Shown here piece by piece: positions 5,190-5,605 of a DNA stretch of 5,605 bases. Below the pieces are notes generated by a model. The model saw only the letters and a program-made list of their open reading frames with translations, did not search any database and had not been told where the DNA came from. The stretch covers positions 1 to 5,605 of the forward strand of contig JAQSXQ010000162.1 of the NCBI GenBank assembly GCA_029256565.1, given 5' to 3'. The DNA comes from Mycobacterium sp. (GTDB taxonomy: Bacteria; Actinomycetota; Actinomycetes; Mycobacteriales; Mycobacteriaceae). The stretch's first letter is position 1, and the number at the start of each line of letters is the position of its first letter. The translations under genes and the position numbers were made by a program.

Positions 5190-5605
5190 ATGACGGCCAT
5201 GCAGGAGACATTCGTCGAGAGCGCGGACGGCGTCCGGATCGCCGTCTACGCCCAAGGCAACCCAACGGGCCCGACCGTGGTGCTCGTGCACGGCTGGCCG
5301 GATTCGCACGCGCTGTGGGACGGCGTGGTGCCGCTGCTCGCCGACCGGTTCCGGGTGATCACGTACGACAACCGCGGCGTCGGGCGATCAGACGCCCCGC
5401 GGCGGGTCGCGTCGTTCGCGATGGCGCGCTACGCCGACGACATCGAGGCCGTCGTCGACGCAGTCGCGCCGGGCAGTGCGGTGCACGTATTGGCTCACGA
5501 CTGGGGTTCGGTCGGCGTATGGGAGTACCTCGCCCGCCCGGAGTCGGGTCAGCGCGTCGCCTCGTTCACGTCGGTGTCGGGGCCCAGCACCGACCACCTG
5601 AACCG
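5190..5605 (+). CDS. ephD: EphD-like alpha/beta-hydrolase, epoxide hydrolase domain (partial)
   Basis: The gene starts at ATG 5190 (or ATG 5199) and leaves the window after 138 codons and two bases, with no stop. The visible part is the N-terminal half of an epoxide-hydrolase type alpha/beta-hydrolase fold. TVVLVHGWPDSHALW (residues 29-43) carries the HGxP oxyanion-hole motif. YDNRGVGRSD (59-68) is the usual following loop. VLAHDWGSVGVWEYL (100-114) is the nucleophile elbow with Asp104 as the expected catalytic nucleophile; Asp rather than Ser points to an epoxide hydrolase or haloalkane-dehalogenase type enzyme. It resembles M. tuberculosis EphD closely as I recall that sequence, including the SFTSVSGPS segment. 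EphD is about 590 residues, with this hydrolase domain fused to a C-terminal short-chain dehydrogenase domain, and has been linked to mycolic acid metabolism. The second domain lies outside the window, so the fusion cannot be confirmed here. Confidence 0.88.
   Translation, partial: MTAMQETFVESADGVRIAVYAQGNPTGPTVVLVHGWPDSHALWDGVVPLLADRFRVITYDNRGVGRSDAPRRVASFAMARYADDIEAVVDAVAPGSAVHVLAHDWGSVGVWEYLARPESGQRVASFTSVSGPSTDHLN

Overview
This window reads as chromosomal DNA of a high-GC actinomycete, almost certainly a Mycobacterium or Mycolicibacterium species. Supporting signs are the strong GC bias at third codon positions, the frequent GTG and TTG starts, and a gene order that matches the dlaT locus of Mycobacterium tuberculosis as I remember it (ephD / dlaT / Rv2216 / lipB / lipA / Rv2219). 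One extra small gene sits between dlaT and ephD. Species assignment is not possible from this stretch alone.

Minus strand, reading right to left from 4654: dlaT (sucB, the E2 acyltransferase of the pyruvate dehydrogenase type complex), a TIGR01777-type NAD(P)-binding epimerase-like protein, lipB (octanoyltransferase), lipA (lipoyl synthase), then the first 55 codons of a DUF4191 membrane protein that runs off the left edge. The first four genes are packed with gaps of 4 bp, about 10-19 bp (depending on the lipB start) and a 4-bp GTGA overlap, so they look like one operon. The logic is clear. DlaT carries two lipoyl domains, LipB attaches octanoate to the lipoyl lysines, and LipA inserts the two sulfurs. 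The epimerase-like gene in the middle has no established role in this.

Plus strand, from 4817: a 117-residue basic protein of unknown function starting at TTG, then 19 bp later the start of an EphD-like alpha/beta-hydrolase (epoxide hydrolase domain) that runs off the right edge. The 162-bp spacer 4655-4816 between the two divergent units must hold both promoters. It contains an unusual cluster of TGGCAC motifs and a small hairpin.

No mobile element, CRISPR array, tRNA or rRNA was seen, and I find no undescribed multi-gene system. The points most worth a second look are regulatory or structural: two sites where a mycobacterial -10 box lies at exactly the leaderless distance from a start codon (the DUF4191 gene and lipA), the TGGCAC cluster, and a 24-bp higher-order tandem repeat behind the Glu-Pro linker of DlaT.
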